Source: Chlorokybus atmophyticus
Taxonomy: Eukaryota; Streptophyta; Chlorokybophyceae; Chlorokybales; Chlorokybaceae
NCBI GenBank assembly: GCA_009103225.1
Contig: RHPI01002161.1
Span: forward strand, 74,599-138,598
Direction of reading: 5' to 3'
DNA length: 64,000 nt
The position numbers and the translations under genes are program-made. The notes beneath the pieces are model-generated. The model saw only the letters and a program-made list of their open reading frames with translations, made no database searches and was not told where the DNA came from. Each line of letters begins with the position of its first letter. Positions within the stretch are counted from its first letter, which is position 1. Positions 36,215 to 49,513 of this stretch are shown here, in pieces.

Positions 36215-39109
36215 GGCCTGGACTGACTGCAGCCACCGGCAAACAGTGTGAGTCAGTGTGTATAAAACCCCCCCATGCACATCTTGATGAGGGCATGCAT
36301 GTAGCTTGGCTGGCAAAACTTCGGCGGTATTTGCTATCGCTAAAGCTGAATGACAAGCATGCACGGAAGAAGTAACACAAAGGACATACAGTGCGCTCCT
36401 CCGATGGTGCAACAACGCTTGACCAAGCACTCCGAAGAACCAAAGCTGCGCAAGCCAACAGCAAGCAGCGACAGGAGCACATACATTAGCAGCTGTGCTC
36501 AGCAACGGCTATCGTAGCCAGGCGAACGGCGGCAAAACCACCATCAGTTTCGCAAGTTATGCAAGCTGTTCTATATGACCAGCCCAGCTGCAAAGCTTCA
36601 CCTTTCGCTACTGCGCACCCGCTCAACCAAGCTTCTTGGCATGAGTACAACTACAAGCTAGCATGAGTAGCGGCAGGCACCTGGCCGTCAGCCCGGGTGA
36701 GTGGGTCTCCGGGCGTATCCGTCGCTGCGTCTTTTAGGCGCGCAGGTAGAAGAGTCCTTTAGCAGCCCGTCCGGACCAGCGGCCTGCCCCTCACGCACAA
36801 GGACGGCCAAGACAATGCTGTCGCCGTCGCCACTAGGCCTATGACAGGACACGCAGTTGAGTTGCAATCAAGCGAAGCGGAGTCGCTTCAAGACAGAAGA
36901 TGACAACGAGCGGATTTTTTCGCTCGTCGGTTCGACACACGTGTACATCGACGGTGATACACGATAGTCTATCATCGTCGATAGAGTGTTTAAGGGGCAA
37001 GTTACCCGTTGGCAACGGGAATCAGTGGGCAACGTGGGGGATCTCTCTCTCTCTCACTCTGTTGCATGCGAGGTGCAAATTACCTGTATTATACAGGTAA
37101 TTTGCACTGAACTCAGGACATGCAGGCTGTATGTCATGAGTTTTCATCTTACAACACACTAGCATGCTTCACATCCGTGTAACCTTAACCTACCACATAC
37201 TGGACCACAATAAGCCAGATCTTATGCGCTTGTACATGGGCGGAAATCGATGGCCCGATTGAGACTCACATAATACTTGTGTCTGTGCCAGCTACGTTGC
37301 ACGCAAATGTGCGGATACAAGTGCGCGAACATGAAGACCAATTGGCATTTTGAGGGACGAATAACTTTCCCTGCAGCAGGCACATTTTCAAACAATTTCA
37401 ATGAGGAAAGGAGAAAAAATACGCGGGGCGATTAGATGAGCATGGTGATGGTTCCTTCAAAAGTCGGAATTTTGATTATTCAACTTTTTACTTCGCCGTT
37501 TACAAGCCCCAACTTTCACTGTTGCCCCCTAATGAAGACCTTATATGTCTTAAATTCGGCTTTTGGCCTTCATGCGAACATAACAAAAATTGTCAACTGT
37601 TGTGGTATCGTTTGATGTTCATACAATAAGTTAGCGCATAAACTGTGTGCACGACACGCATATAAGTTCATGCATCGCAAGTCGAACGTCGTAACAAGCT
37701 AATAATCGTATCTAATAAAGTATAAAAGCAACACATACTACAATGGGTTGTACTATTATTGTTACATTAAGATGTATACATGCTGCATAAGCTAATAAGA
37801 TGTTGCTAATGCAATGTCACATGCAAACTCACACAAGAACACACAGTAACACACTCAGCGGCAAGTATGCTATGTGCATGCTGTTGGATAGTTGCATGCA
37901 AGGAGTTGTATATGTTGACATTAATGACAGTAAAATGCATGCAATGTTAATACTGTGTAAAGTTACAAGCTTTGCAACATGTATACAGTCTAACCCGGCT
38001 ATAAGAATACTACTTGCCACTCAATTTCAAACTTATGATAGGGGTATTCTATTGATTGTTATAAAACCGCATAGTCTTGAAGCGCATGTAAGCACATATT
38101 GTGATAATGATAATATGGGAAAAATTAGACAATCATAACATACTTATATCTCATGCACTTGATACCACGTGCATAATACAAGATATGTGTAGCCTATATA
38201 CATATCATGTCATTGTTTTCTCTCGTCGTGAGTATAATAAAGCGGGAGTTGACATATAATTCAATATTACCCCTCGCGGTTAAGACTATTCTTGAGCCCA
38301 TAGCTGTTTATTAGTGCGGACATCGTTCTTGAGATTCTAATCTCGTGATGAGGTTAATCGGCAAATATGATACTAGCGGGGGTAGACTGCACCACATTTG
38401 TCAAGCTTTGACATCGCGAGCGGCAGTGCGGCATGAGCACAATAAGTAAAAAGATAACTAAACAGTATATATGGGCTTTCCCATGGCTTCATTGCAGCAA
38501 AGTACACCAAGCACATCACACTACATGCACACTCACAGACATCAGGATCTGCACGAAACACAACCTTAACTATATATGGAAGGGGTAGGGGCAAGGACTA
38601 TATATGTGCACTGCTTGAGTGCATGCAATGTGGCGTAGGGGAGGCGGGGAAGCAAGTGAGCAAAGCAGTATGGGCAAGCATGCAGACCTGTAGCAACAGC
38701 GCAGACCATATATATTACATGCATCAAAGTTACAACTGCAAATGGCACGCGCAAAATTATGCGTACTTTCCAAATAATCAGACTTGAGCATGCAAAAGGT
38801 AAGCGCGCATTGCATTCTTAAAGTTGCATGTTACTCATTCACTCACTTAAATTGTAGCTGGCTGACATTTTCTTGACGTTTTTCTTTTCATTAATCTGTA
38901 GCACTTATAATTAGATGTCATTGCTACTAACCACTATACACTAACACTACCAGCATACATTTCAGACTACACGCAACTTCTATGTAGAGTTGAAGAACAA
39001 GAGCATTATCAGCTGTATGTATAACAAAGAATTGCATCATGACATGAATCACAGTAGGCACTACATATGGCAATGATAAAGAATGAGGAAACAACTCAGA
39101 AATGTCATG
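36215..39109. other. Intergenic, AT-rich, no gene seen
   Basis: The 5' flank of the giant gene passes into an AT-rich stretch (about 37400-38950) without any supported exon. It contains a perfect inverted repeat at 37073-37107. No RNA gene was recognised. Confidence 0.5.
37073..37107. repeat. Perfect 16-bp inverted repeat
   Basis: Arms 37073-37088 and 37092-37107 match exactly around a 3-nt centre. It lies just after a short CT run, in a context like the element at 2511-2593. Confidence 0.9.
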
Positions 39110-39480
39110 CAGTTGTTGTACATACGAGAACTGCAATGTGAGGGAGTGTATTGGATATGTGAAATGCTGTAGGCCACACGCATGCAACATAAATCCACGG
39201 TAACACATCGTTACCACTACACAAGGCTTCACATTGTTCACGACCGCCACGTGAGGAAGTATACAGGATATGTAAAGTGCTGTTTGGCACATGCATGCAA
39301 CATAAATCCACAGCAACACTACATCATTACCTATATACAAGGCTTCACATTGTTTACCACCGGGCCCACCACTACTTCTACACTACACTATCACTACCGC
39401 CCAGCCCCATGAGACATGCATGCATGTATTAGTGACAGGTCCCTGCACCACAGCTGCTTGTCAGCAGCCCACTCCTACAG
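39110..39480. repeat. Dispersed repeat, copy 2 (partly tandem)
   Basis: Related to 27683-27900. The first half of the unit (GGATATGTGAAATGCTGT ... CAAGGCTTCACATTGTT) occurs twice here, at about 39140-39242 and 39263-39355. The second is followed by the rest of the unit, ending in AGACATGCATGCATG. Divergence between copies is visible, so the family is not recent. It lies 3' of the HDR gene. Confidence 0.75.
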
Positions 39481-39874
39481 TGCAGCACAAGAAAAATATG
39501 GCTCTGCGCGAAAGTTGCATCAACCCCTGACTAGCAGCATGTTAGAGTATGACACACCAAATTGCCTACTGGAAAAGAATACTTGTGATCGAGCACAACC
39601 GCGACAACATGTCCTAAACTGCATCTGCGCCAATCAGCGCTTGCATCTGTACAGAAAATGCGAGAGGGGTATGTACAGAAAATGCGCAACACGTATGTGT
39701 GAAGAACCCAACAAATTGGACACATGTTTACAGCAATCACGTGGGGTAACTTCGGCTAATGAGAGCACCTGGTCCGGCAGCTTGCAACGCTGTAGACAGA
39801 GCTCAAGTTGCCGCATGGATTACATTGCTAACCCCTTCCCAAAAAGTTTGTTATCTACAAGGTTCGATCTCAAC

Positions 39875-42673
39875 TCATGCAGGAACTAGAGATTGCTGCA
39901 AACCCTCCTTGATGGTAAAAACCTTGTCCAGCACTTCCTCAATGGCCTGCCAGAAAACCAGACTGAACCGACAGACATGGACAACACAGTTATGCGGCTG
40001 CAAGTGGAAGGCACGCATGCAGTGGCTGTGCAAACAACAGGCGCAAACGGAAATGCCTAAGCAGACCCATGGCGCGTACTTTGTCTGGAGTTGATGCGCC
40101 AGATGTGATGCCAATGGTGACAGGTCCTTGTGGAAGCCAGTCGGCTGTCTCCACAAGCTCGCCATGCTGCGAAACAATCCGACATCATGACAAGTGCAAC
40201 TGCTCAAGTGTCAACCACAGTGTGGCTAGCGCAATAGTAATTGAAAACAATAACAACGCACCATTAGCAAGTGCTGGATGTGGTTGCCCGGGCCCACGCG
40301 CGAAGCACCATCAATCCAATAGGATGGGATCTTCTTGTCCTCAGCAATTTCCTAGGAGAAAGTGGTCAGCCAATCCGACATATACTTTCTGAGCGCAGAA
40401 ACAAGCACACGCCAACCTGTAGGTGGGAAGTGTTGGATGAGTTGAACCCTCCAATGACCAGCATCAGGTCCAGGTCATCCTCAACAAGTTCGTACATCGC
40501 ATCTTGTCGTTCCTGTGATGACGAGGGTCAGGCTGCAATGTGTTGTGTGCGTACACCAACAGCAAGCCATGCCTATTGCAGCTGCTACATCACCTGAGTA
40601 GCATCGCAGATCGTGTTGAAGCTCATGAAATGTTCATTGAGCTCAACTGGGCCATACTTGTCTATCATAGTCTTCTCAAGCATCTTGCCTGTGGTACACC
40701 ATACATTAATCCTTTTCACATTACTTATCCCAACATCTATAGATGCCATGCATGTCATAACCACGCAATTGCCTGCACATGCTGGCGATTGCAAGAAATG
40801 ACAAGCACCGGCGCTTTGCATAATGACTCACCAATTGTCTCTGTTTCTCCCTTCAACATGGTCGTCTGATTTGCAATGCCAACCCTCTCTAAGTGCACAT
40901 CCGGGTCGAACCCTTCTGAGATCGCTTTTGAAAATTTCTGCAGCAGCCCAAAGCGCATCAGCATCTGAAAAAGGAAACCAACGGCTGCCCAATGCAGTCG
41001 CCAAAACCTGTCAAGTCATGCCTGCAAAAACTCCTCCTTTGTGCCGCTTGAGCCATTCAGCTTTCCACCCAGAATGTAGTCACAGACATACTCCGTCTGC
41101 AACGGCGGTTTTAGAGAGGTGCACAAAAGCAGTAACCGTAACAACATGCGGTAGATGTACTGCACCTCAGCAATATTTTTGACGATGAGGTAATCGCCTG
41201 CAAATGAAGCAGTCGCAACGGTCTCCTCATGAGCATACTTGCCATGAATGACAGACGTGTACGTCTTCTTCTTGTGCTTTTCAACTGTATTCCAAACCTG
41301 GTGCAAGCATACGACACAGCTGACTTCTTCAACCTCGTACATGACTTTGTTCACATTCAATTGCAATCTGCATTGTATGACAACCTCAATGCAGGATCTT
41401 GCAAGTCATATAATCAAGAAAGAATCACCACTAAGCATTGTTCAACCGCACAGGGCATTCACAACTTCAGTGCACTTCAATAGCTGAATAGCTACTATGC
41501 GTCTCGGCAAAACTGAGCAGCTTTGCTGGCTTACCTTCGAAACCCAGGGACAGGTCGTGTCCACTATCTGCACACCCTTTTCATTGAGCGTCTGCATTTC
41601 TTGCATGCTAGCACCAAAGGCTGGCAATATCACCACGTTCCCATCGCCAACAACTTGAAAATCCTTGACACCCGAGTCCACTGGGATGTACTTGACTCCC
41701 ATGTCTTGTATCCTCTGTTGGACAATTTCGCTGAGCAACCTGCTAACTTAAAAACCAGCTCCTTGACACTAAGTTGACATCTTCATAATAAATACTTGCG
41801 GGACCCAATGCTTGTAGTTGTACGAGACACGTACTTTGTTCACGTCTGGGTTGTGAATAATCTCGTTGGTGATCCAGATCTGCTCTGTGGGAAAGTGCTT
41901 TCGGGCCTCGTAAGCAATCTGCACAGCCCGCTCCACACCCCAGCAGAACCCGTATGCCTTTGCCAGCTTGATCGTCACGTCGCCGACCGTCAGCACCATG
42001 TTGTTGTCTTTCAACATCTGCACCATGCTGCCTGTGCACGACTTGAACTGGTGAGTGGATTGGCTGGCAAAAACAAGTGGCGAATGCGAATAGTTGCATG
42101 GGTGTCAAGTATGCAAAAAGAACCGCATGCAAAAGCTGAGGACTGCGCAAGCTGCTGAGAGGCCTGCTGACTGGTGGCAACATGTGCAAAACAGTACAAC
42201 GGGTGAACAGCATTTCCTCTGGCTGCCCTGCCGGCACACCTGTAGTGCTGCTGAAAAGATATGCAAAAAACATGCGCAATGTGCTTAAGCAAGAAATTGT
42301 GCATGTTTGCTAATATGTGTTGAAGATGCTCCATAATCCTGTGACACTTACTTTGGTACTCAGAGCCCATCATCTCCAGGATCTCCTTCTTGTACCCGAA
42401 CCCTTGCCTATTATAGGTGCCGCTCTTGTTAAGCGACCGCCTAAACGCCTTGGTGTCAACCCTCTCTGCGGCAGCAACACCTCCATCCTCGCCTGCGGCA
42501 GAGGAGGAGGGAGCCGCACACCTGACAGGGGCCACCCCAGCCCCAACTACGGCGGGCCGCGCCGCCGGCCGCCTCCTCAGCGACTGCGCATCCGCTCCAC
42601 ACAGAGCTGCAAGCTGCCCAGAGGTGGCCGCAGCCCTCCCCACCGACACTACCGCCGCCGCCGCCGCCGCCAT
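39875..42673 (-). CDS. ispH: 4-hydroxy-3-methylbut-2-enyl diphosphate reductase
   Basis: Last enzyme of the plastid MEP pathway; a [4Fe-4S] enzyme that converts HMBPP to IPP and DMAPP. Eleven exons on minus: 42673-42352, 42031-41835, 41714-41535, 41297-41166, 41096-41022, 40937-40832, 40688-40594, 40512-40417, 40351-40262, 40166-40080 and 39946-39875; the closed frame is 483 aa. An Ala/Arg-rich plastid leader of about 70 residues precedes [21 protein letters not shown]. The three cluster cysteines are present: [17 protein letters not shown] (about C137), [11 protein letters not shown] (C228) and FNTICDATQ (C365). Other motifs are [47 protein letters not shown] and [11 protein letters not shown]. 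This is the plant/cyanobacterial form of the enzyme. Intron 5 (41021-40938) has a GC-type donor (CAG|GCATGA), with no GT alternative that keeps the frame. No defect is visible. Confidence 0.96.
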
Positions 42674-44750
42674 GTCGTCCGGCTAGCAGGCATAGGCAGC
42701 AGCCAACCTGCTTCAGCACAGATTGGTCTGCCCGGGCGTGCGTACGCCATGCTACTCGCAGTGCGCAAGCCTGTGCTGTCTCTCTCCCTACAGCCATTGG
42801 CTGAACCGGTTGCTGTCGTACTTTAAGAGCATCCAGTTTTGTCGATCCAGTCCAAAAAAACACTGCCTTGTGCAGCATCTGATTATCTGATTCACATGGC
42901 CTCGGGAGGCCGCCTCCCCCATCCGCGTCATCGGCAGCGGACGGGCGTCGACGTGCCGTGTAACGGGTGCTCCTCGTAAACAGGGCTATCAGTGTTGACA
43001 ACAAGGGTTGCGCGTTACATGTCGTTACTCGCGCACAGAAATTTGCAAAACGTCAACTTGCAGAGGCTGTTATTAACCATCATCTACCCATCTCCAAAAC
43101 AGCTACAACTTGGATCGGTGTTTGTAGGCTGCTTGTGTGCGGCATTGAGAGTCTTCAGCTTGTTGGTGTTTGACACAAGGAACATCACTTTGAAGTAAAG
43201 GCGAGCTGATTGCAGCGCATTTTAGCAAAGCCGGATTTAACTGCGGTTACTTGAAAAGGCTGTCAATACCACGCAAGATAGGGCAAAGAAGAACTAAATC
43301 ATCAATCAACCTCACTGTAGCTTAGCTTACTTCGCATGTGTATCATTTCGCATGATTCTTGGCTTTCCCGCATAGCACTGCACAATGTACTCCACAGTTT
43401 GTCATGCTGCGTTGAATACTTGCTGCGATATTGTGCAATATACTTTACATTGCACATCACAATCTATCATGTTGACAGAAACCACACTTGTCTCCATTAC
43501 AATTGTTGCAACGCAGTGTTCTTTTTCATTATAAGATTATTGTCAGCGCACATGCTGTACGGTGGTTTTTAAAAGTCGTCGATGACATATTACGAAAGAT
43601 ACACAATATGGCAAGTTGTATATCAGAATATATGCTTACTTACAAGCGTCCCAAGTTAATCAAACGCATTAACCAATGTTATAACAACCGCCTTACAGCC
43701 CTTGCGCGTTCATACAAGGAATGCGGTTGTTCTTATATCGTTATAAATTTCGTACGCTCAATATCAAAAAATCAATTGTTGTAACGCGATTATTCTATCA
43801 ACAGGCAAGACACAAATACAAGTAGACTTTACCCTTTATATCAAGTTTGTCTTGGCTTGTGAGCAATGCATTGACATTACTATTCAAAGCGTATCAGTGA
43901 TCAAGCAGCACTCGAGTTATTATTCGAGCACTTGTATCGTGTACATATAGTATAAAAAGGAGCGCGAGCGTTATACACTGTTGTGTTTTATGATTTGATG
44001 CGATGATCATGAGAAGAGCCATTCCACCGGGTTTCGAAGATCAATATTGGCTCTTCAAAAGTGCCTGATGTGTTTGGATGCATGCTTGCATGCATGTAAC
44101 TAAAATGACTTCGACATCGTCATTACATAGGGTCGACGATATTATAGTATAACGTGTCACCGCTGTGAATGTGTTGCTGCTTGCGTTAAACACTCTGCAT
44201 AGGAAGGCCTTGCATACTGCTCATGGTACTACCGTGGTACATGAAACGGACAAAGCTTGTGGACCAGTGGTCCACTGGCTTTGTCATTGTTGTATCCTCC
44301 CTCCATGACACACAGTCTGTGTCGACTCGCCAAACTCACTGCAGTGAGTGCAACACTCCGAGTGCTGCGGGAGTGTGGTCGTCGGCGATTCCCAGCAAGC
44401 AGCGTTCGACAGTGTTCCCTCTTGCACAACGCCATCCACATCACCAGCAACATCACCGCCGACAACAGGCACCATCACACAACCAGCAGCTGCACACGCG
44501 TGCGTGAGTGAGGGCAGATTCCACCTCTTGTGCACTGGGACGCGGCGCAGGTGGCGGGGGGGACAGCGTTGGGGGGATTGCTGACGAGCGAGGGCTGCGC
44601 CGGGGTGTTGAGTAAGCGGAATGAGTGTGGGTGTGGGCGAGGCCTTCTCTTGCGCCATGGCGCAGCGGACGGTGGTAGGGTTTTGGTGCTGCTAGGCCGG
44701 GGCGGCGAGGTGCGGAGTCGCCCCCTGGTGAAACGGCGGCAAGGCGGCAG
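42674..44750. other. Intergenic, no gene seen
   Basis: The upstream side of HDR passes into an AT-rich span (about 43200-44200) with no supported exon. Near 44380-44740 the sequence becomes GC-rich ahead of the next start codon, probably promoter and 5' UTR of the RING-like gene. Open frames on both strands there look like shadows of GC-rich sequence. Confidence 0.45.
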
Positions 44751-46676
44751 ATGAACGACGACCACGTGGATGTGAGCATGGATCTCGTCCGTGCGGCTGC
44801 ATAGTTGCCGTTGGCTTTTCCCAATTGCACAGAATGGCTTACGAAAGCTGCAAAGCTTGCAACATACTTGATGCATGCAATAAGTTTGTCAGCCTTTTTA
44901 TACTTTTCTCTTTATTTCGCTTTAATCAATGCATTTGCAATCCGCACTCACAGCCCACTCAGAAACCAAGAACTTGACTGCATGCCCTGTGAGCCTGCCA
45001 TGCAAGGCCTTAATTGTGGCCTGCACATGGACACGTGTTTGTTTATTTTCGGTTACCATTGGACACAGTGCTGCTACTCTGCGTCTTGCAGAGCTGTGGC
45101 GGTAGCTTGCTGAGTAGCATGTCCAGAACTTAACTGTAGTTTCAACACTGTACCCCATAGAAGGTGATTGCAACTGGCTTGAGTTTGATATAGTTGTCAA
45201 CTGCGCAGGCCATAGCGTTGCTCGATGAATCTCATGCAGATGCGTCCACAGCTGCGACATCCCCCGTGCCATTGGTCGTTGCACACGCACCCACAACGAC
45301 AACAACAACTGCATCAGCTTCTATTCAAGAGTCTGCAGCAGGACTTGAGTTCACGCCCACCGCACTGGCATTCCCACCATTAACAACAGGTGCCCCCACT
45401 ACTACTGCAGCCGCCTTTGCGAGCACGACCCCGAACGCACAATCCGAGCAACCGCCAGCAGATGGTGTCACAACGCGCCCTTTCAGAGCACATGACAGAA
45501 AAGGTGAGGATTTGCTCAGTGTCGGTGAAAGGTTTAGTAGAGTCAGCCTGGGATGACTGAGTACAATGCTTGGTTTCTTGTCAGATTGGATTGATCAAGC
45601 ACCACTATCGCACATTAGCGTTGAGGAAGATGGAGTCACGAAGATTGCGCACATGGCAAGGCGGTGCGGGGGTTGCAGCATGAGCAAGAACTGCACAGAA
45701 ACGAAGCAGAAGAAGTTCTATTTGTTGTCATGCAGTGCTGCGTACCAGCACCACGACACATGGACCGGCAGCTTGCGTGGTAATGCCTCCACACAACAGT
45801 ATGATCTTGTATGTGTGCCTCCTGCCTGTGCGCAGCACAGTTGTCAGGCAGATATGGACTGAGTAAAACCACGCAGGCCAGCACAAGCTCTGCCTCAAGT
45901 GCTGGAAACGTCTTCAGGGCCGGTGTCCCCTTTGCCACATCCCTCCTGAAGAGCGCCGCCAGCTGTTAAAGCGCACTGCATCAACGGCAGACACGCCGCC
46001 GCCTGAGGACAACAGCACGCCTGTCAATGACAGGTGAGAAACGGCTGCTGCCAATACTCAGGGGAATGTAACATCACACTCAACAAGCAAGGAACTCCCA
46101 ATTGTGCTTTGGGCGTGCATGGTCAGAACAAGCGTCCGCCAGACCTTCAACCTTGCTGAGGTGTTGGCGACTAAACTGTGTGCCTCAAGTTATTGTGTGG
46201 CGGACTTGCGTTGCAGGCCTCCAGGCAGCAAGCCGTCAAAGCCAGTGAAGCCGGCTACGAGCACAAAGGCAGTGCTGCGCACGCGGCTTGCAGAAAAGGA
46301 CTCGCAGCTGGAAGCATTGAAGTCGAAGCTTGCAGATAAAGATGCAGAGATAGACAGGCTTAAGCAGCAACTTACAGTCGCAACGCAACGGTTGGGGGAT
46401 GGCGCGAGTGAGGCTGTGAGCAGGTTTGTCGGTTTGGTCAACGGAGAGGCTGAGCGCAGGGCAAGGCAGGCCGAAACCAGAGCTGACATGGAGCATCAAC
46501 GGGCGGAAAGGCTCTCGAGGGTGGTTCTGAAACTGCGACAGCTGGCGTCCATCATGATGATGGAAGAGGTTGATGGGCTGGTGGTTCCTTCCAACAATAA
46601 TCACAGGGGCAATGAAACTGCAGAAAGACCCGCAACTGTTGATGAACTTGCGTTGCAAAGAGAAGCTCCAGGTTGA
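44751..46676 (+). CDS. RING-like zinc finger and coiled-coil protein
   Basis: Possibly a ubiquitin ligase; the substrate is unknown. Five exons: 44751-44771, 45209-45503, 45585-45779, 45877-46033 and 46217-46676; the frame closes at 375 aa. Exon 1 gives MNDDHVD. Exon 2 is Thr/Ala/Ser/Pro-rich and probably disordered. Exons 3 and 4 hold the Cys/His cluster: RRCGGCSMSKNC, LLSC, then QHKLCLKCWKRLQGRCPLC, which resembles the second half of a RING finger, though the first half is unusually spaced. Exon 5 starts with a basic Pro/Lys linker and then a clear coiled coil (LRTRLAEKDSQLEALKSKLA, DKDAEIDRLKQQL). The RING reading depends on the splice 45779/45877. A different zinc-binding fold cannot be excluded. 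Confidence 0.65.
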
Positions 46677-47525
46677 ACACTGCTAGGTTCAGGATACAAT
46701 CCGGTTACTCAGAATAAGTGAGCTGGTATAGGCATACTTACTATAGCCGATCAGTTCTGCAGCCAGGCATCGCTACCTGTCAGCAGGTGGGTGAGTCTTC
46801 TGTAACACTTGAAGTACAGGATACACGCCCTGATTGGGCAAGTAGCTTGAGCGCAGGTGGAAAGACAGGCAGTTCTGGGTGCACAAGTTGGTAGCTAAGC
46901 AGGTACTCATAGAACTTGCAAGCGAGCAGGTAATTGGCATTGTGGTTGCGAGTGCTCCCAAGCATTGTTGCAAGTGGCTTTTTCAGCACGGAGCCTTTAC
47001 ACACGTGAAGCCTCCTTGATTGCGTAGGTATTTATTCACACATGGATTTCAAAGCAGCTTTATTGTACAGTGTTTTTGATAATGAGTGTACTACTTGAAC
47101 TTATCAAGGACATATAAGCTGCACTCAAAATCCATGTATGCTCACCATCGTTTTGATATCATCACACCATGAGCCTCATCAACCGTCTGCTATCAGTCAA
47201 GTGCACAACGCCGCAAGACAAACTGTGCGGATGCATGAGAGGTAGAGATTGTAACATGCTTGTGATCGCGAAGCACTACTCGGTGACAGTTGCTTCGCAT
47301 CCGTCATGTAATGTCTACAAAAGATGGAGTGCTGATAAGTGCGTACATGCAGCCCGTACTCACACCCGCGCACGCGCGTGAAAACTGCACGTGTGGTGTA
47401 GGCGTGTGCGTGCATGCATGCACCCGCACATGCGAGTGCAAATAGAAAAGGCACCATTGCATAGGGTATGAGTCATATTTGCAAGAATGCAAGCGAGCAT
47501 GCAGCAAGCATCGCGTGTGTACATA
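46677..47525. other. Intergenic, no gene seen
   Basis: Contains a CA/TG-alternating stretch at about 47340-47430 and no supported exon. A minus-strand frame at 46780-47004 is open but unrecognised. The left edge of the PLE begins at the end of this span. Confidence 0.45.
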
Positions 47526-48078
47526 GGGTAAAGGAGAGGGGCCCCCAGTAGCAGCAGCCACAAGCACACCAGCAAGCACACGAGCCAACACGTATGCACA
47601 GCAGGAGTGGTAGAACACTAGAATTTACAATTACACACACACGGCCGCACAGCGCATGCCCAAGACAGGCGCGCTCAGCTAGTAAGTAATTCACCCAATG
47701 TCATACTCCTTCCCACCAGCACAAGCATCATCTCATCACGCACAACCAGCAGTTTACTTTAACAACAACAACAAACCCTAAAGCTAAGGGGGCTGGCTAG
47801 CTTGGTGCACGCCAACCAACCAGGAACGACGCCGACAGCAGGCGCAGCTGTATCTGCAAAGCGGAAGGTAGGTAGGCACAGAGGGAGAGGAGGAGGAAGA
47901 CGTTAGGCCCTGACTCGACTGACCAGAACCATAACCACAACCACACAACCAGCCCCCACGCCGCTCGTGGCTTGCTGGAGTGATATAGTCCTGTCACAAC
48001 TCACAACGCAACCATGGCTGCAGGCCATTGGCATAGTTGTTACACATAGCCGCTAGGCACACATAGCCGTTAGGCACA
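47526..48078 (-). repeat. PLE terminal repeat, 3' copy
   Basis: About 550 bp related throughout to 60303-60886 in the same orientation. Shared blocks include AAGACAGGCGCGCTCA, AGGGAGAGGAGGAGGAAG, ACGTTAGGCC-TGACTCGACT and TATAGTCCTGTCACAACTCA. In both copies the minus strand can be read as the end of a frame, ...RCEL and stop. Confidence 0.85.
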
Positions 48079-48165
48079 AGTCGTAGAATAAAGCGGGCAC
48101 GAAGTGCTCCCCACCGTTGTGTGCATACATGCATACTTACCTCACTTACCCAGCGATTGCCCTGT

Positions 48166-49056
48166 TCAACCCACGTAAGGTGTTGCTGAAGCGGATGCAA
48201 TTGCCTGAAACAAGTGCCTGTAAGTGCCATCAAACACAACTCCAGGCCTGGACCACAGCACAGCACGCAAACGAGACAGCAAAATTCTTCTGTTGTAGCC
48301 CATGGCCTGTATATCGTCCAGAAGACGTGTGATTTTCTCCAAGAGATGAGCACGATATGTGGATGTCCTGAGGAGCCTAAAGCATTGCGACACAACCATA
48401 ATCTGCTTCGTTGCGCGCGCTATGTTAAAGCTGGGTGTGGTGCTCGCATGGTAGGCACCCCAACAAATGCTGGTTCCCTCCGCTTACGGTACAAGCGCGT
48501 CACCAATATCAGGTGTTTGGAACACAAGCATGTCCAAATATGGCAGCTGTACTCCATGTGCTGTCATGGCCAATATCAACATGTTTGGTGGATAGATCCC
48601 TCTTGCTGAAGCGATATTCAACTTGTACAACACGTCCGCGAAGTCAGGATTACCAACAACCAGTAGATATTCAACAGAGCGGACAATGCCTCTAGCATAG
48701 TGCACGAACACAAGACGAGGTACCAAAGGCTTGTATACCCGTGACCAGTCCAGCTCCTAGCTTGTGAGGAAGTCGTTTGTTAGGTAGACCCCTGCGCTAT
48801 TGCCCATGGGAATCCTAATAACTTGTTTGTACCACCTGTCCGCTGCAGTTCGCACATACAAGTTACCAACCACGTAGGTCAGTAAAGCATGCAACCCCTT
48901 AGCAGTGAACACTCTGGTTTGCCCCTCAACAATGATGGTGTGTCCTATTGCGCATCTATGGGACACAATGCTATTTAGCACAGTAATGTGCGGAGTGTTA
49001 GCACAAATGGTGATGTGCATGTAATCAAACGCAGCATCAATCACACTCTGCATACA
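48166..49056 (-). pseudogene. PLE reverse transcriptase core, decayed
   Basis: RT palm and thumb of a Penelope-like element. On minus it reads GLHALLTYVVGNLYVRTAAD, WYKQVIRIPMGNSAGVYL, a TAG stop at 48757-48759, then in the same frame FVHYARGIVRSVEYLLVVGN, LPYLDMLVF and TYRAHLLEKITRLLDDIQAMG. PLE RTs have IPMG followed by a YxDD box; here the box reads SVEY, so both catalytic aspartates are lost. With the in-frame stop this excludes activity. The upstream part of the domain lies at 58742-58996, beyond the inserted elements. Confidence 0.75.
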
Positions 49057-49508
49057 TCGCAAATTTACACGGTGGCTGACAAGGGACTGAGGGACTGACG
49101 GGTGCCTGACCCTGACTGATCCTACCTGACGTAACGGATTGGTCCATAAAGGGACTTTTTAAGACGGCCGTTATTGCTAAGCAACATATACCGACGGCAA
49201 GCGGTCGGCCGATGGGTACAATCGACGGCGGCCTACCTATAACGGCGACACCGCACTTTAAGGTGACGGCCGATTGTCGGTCGTCCCATTTGCGCGATGG
49301 CGACCTATCTGTATAGCAAATAAGTCACGTTTTGGTCACATACAGTGACAGCCGACCGTCGGTTGTACCCTAATCGTCGGAAAGTATGCGTGACGGCCTG
49401 CCTACTATGGCAAGCCAGTCACCGTTAGTCGCTATCAGGTGACCTTATCGCATTCATTAAGTGACGGCCGACCGCCGGTCGTGCACTTAACGCGGCGACG
49501 ACCTAACG

Positions 49509-49513
49509 GTTAT
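49509..49513. repeat. Target-site duplication GTTAT, left
   Basis: The five bases directly outside the LTR match those at the right edge exactly, marking the gypsy insertion point in the foldback element. Confidence 0.9.

Noticed and set aside
39858-39880. GGTTCGATCTC resembling a tRNA T-arm
   Set aside because: No matching D-arm, anticodon stem or acceptor stem around it; it lies at the HDR 3' end.
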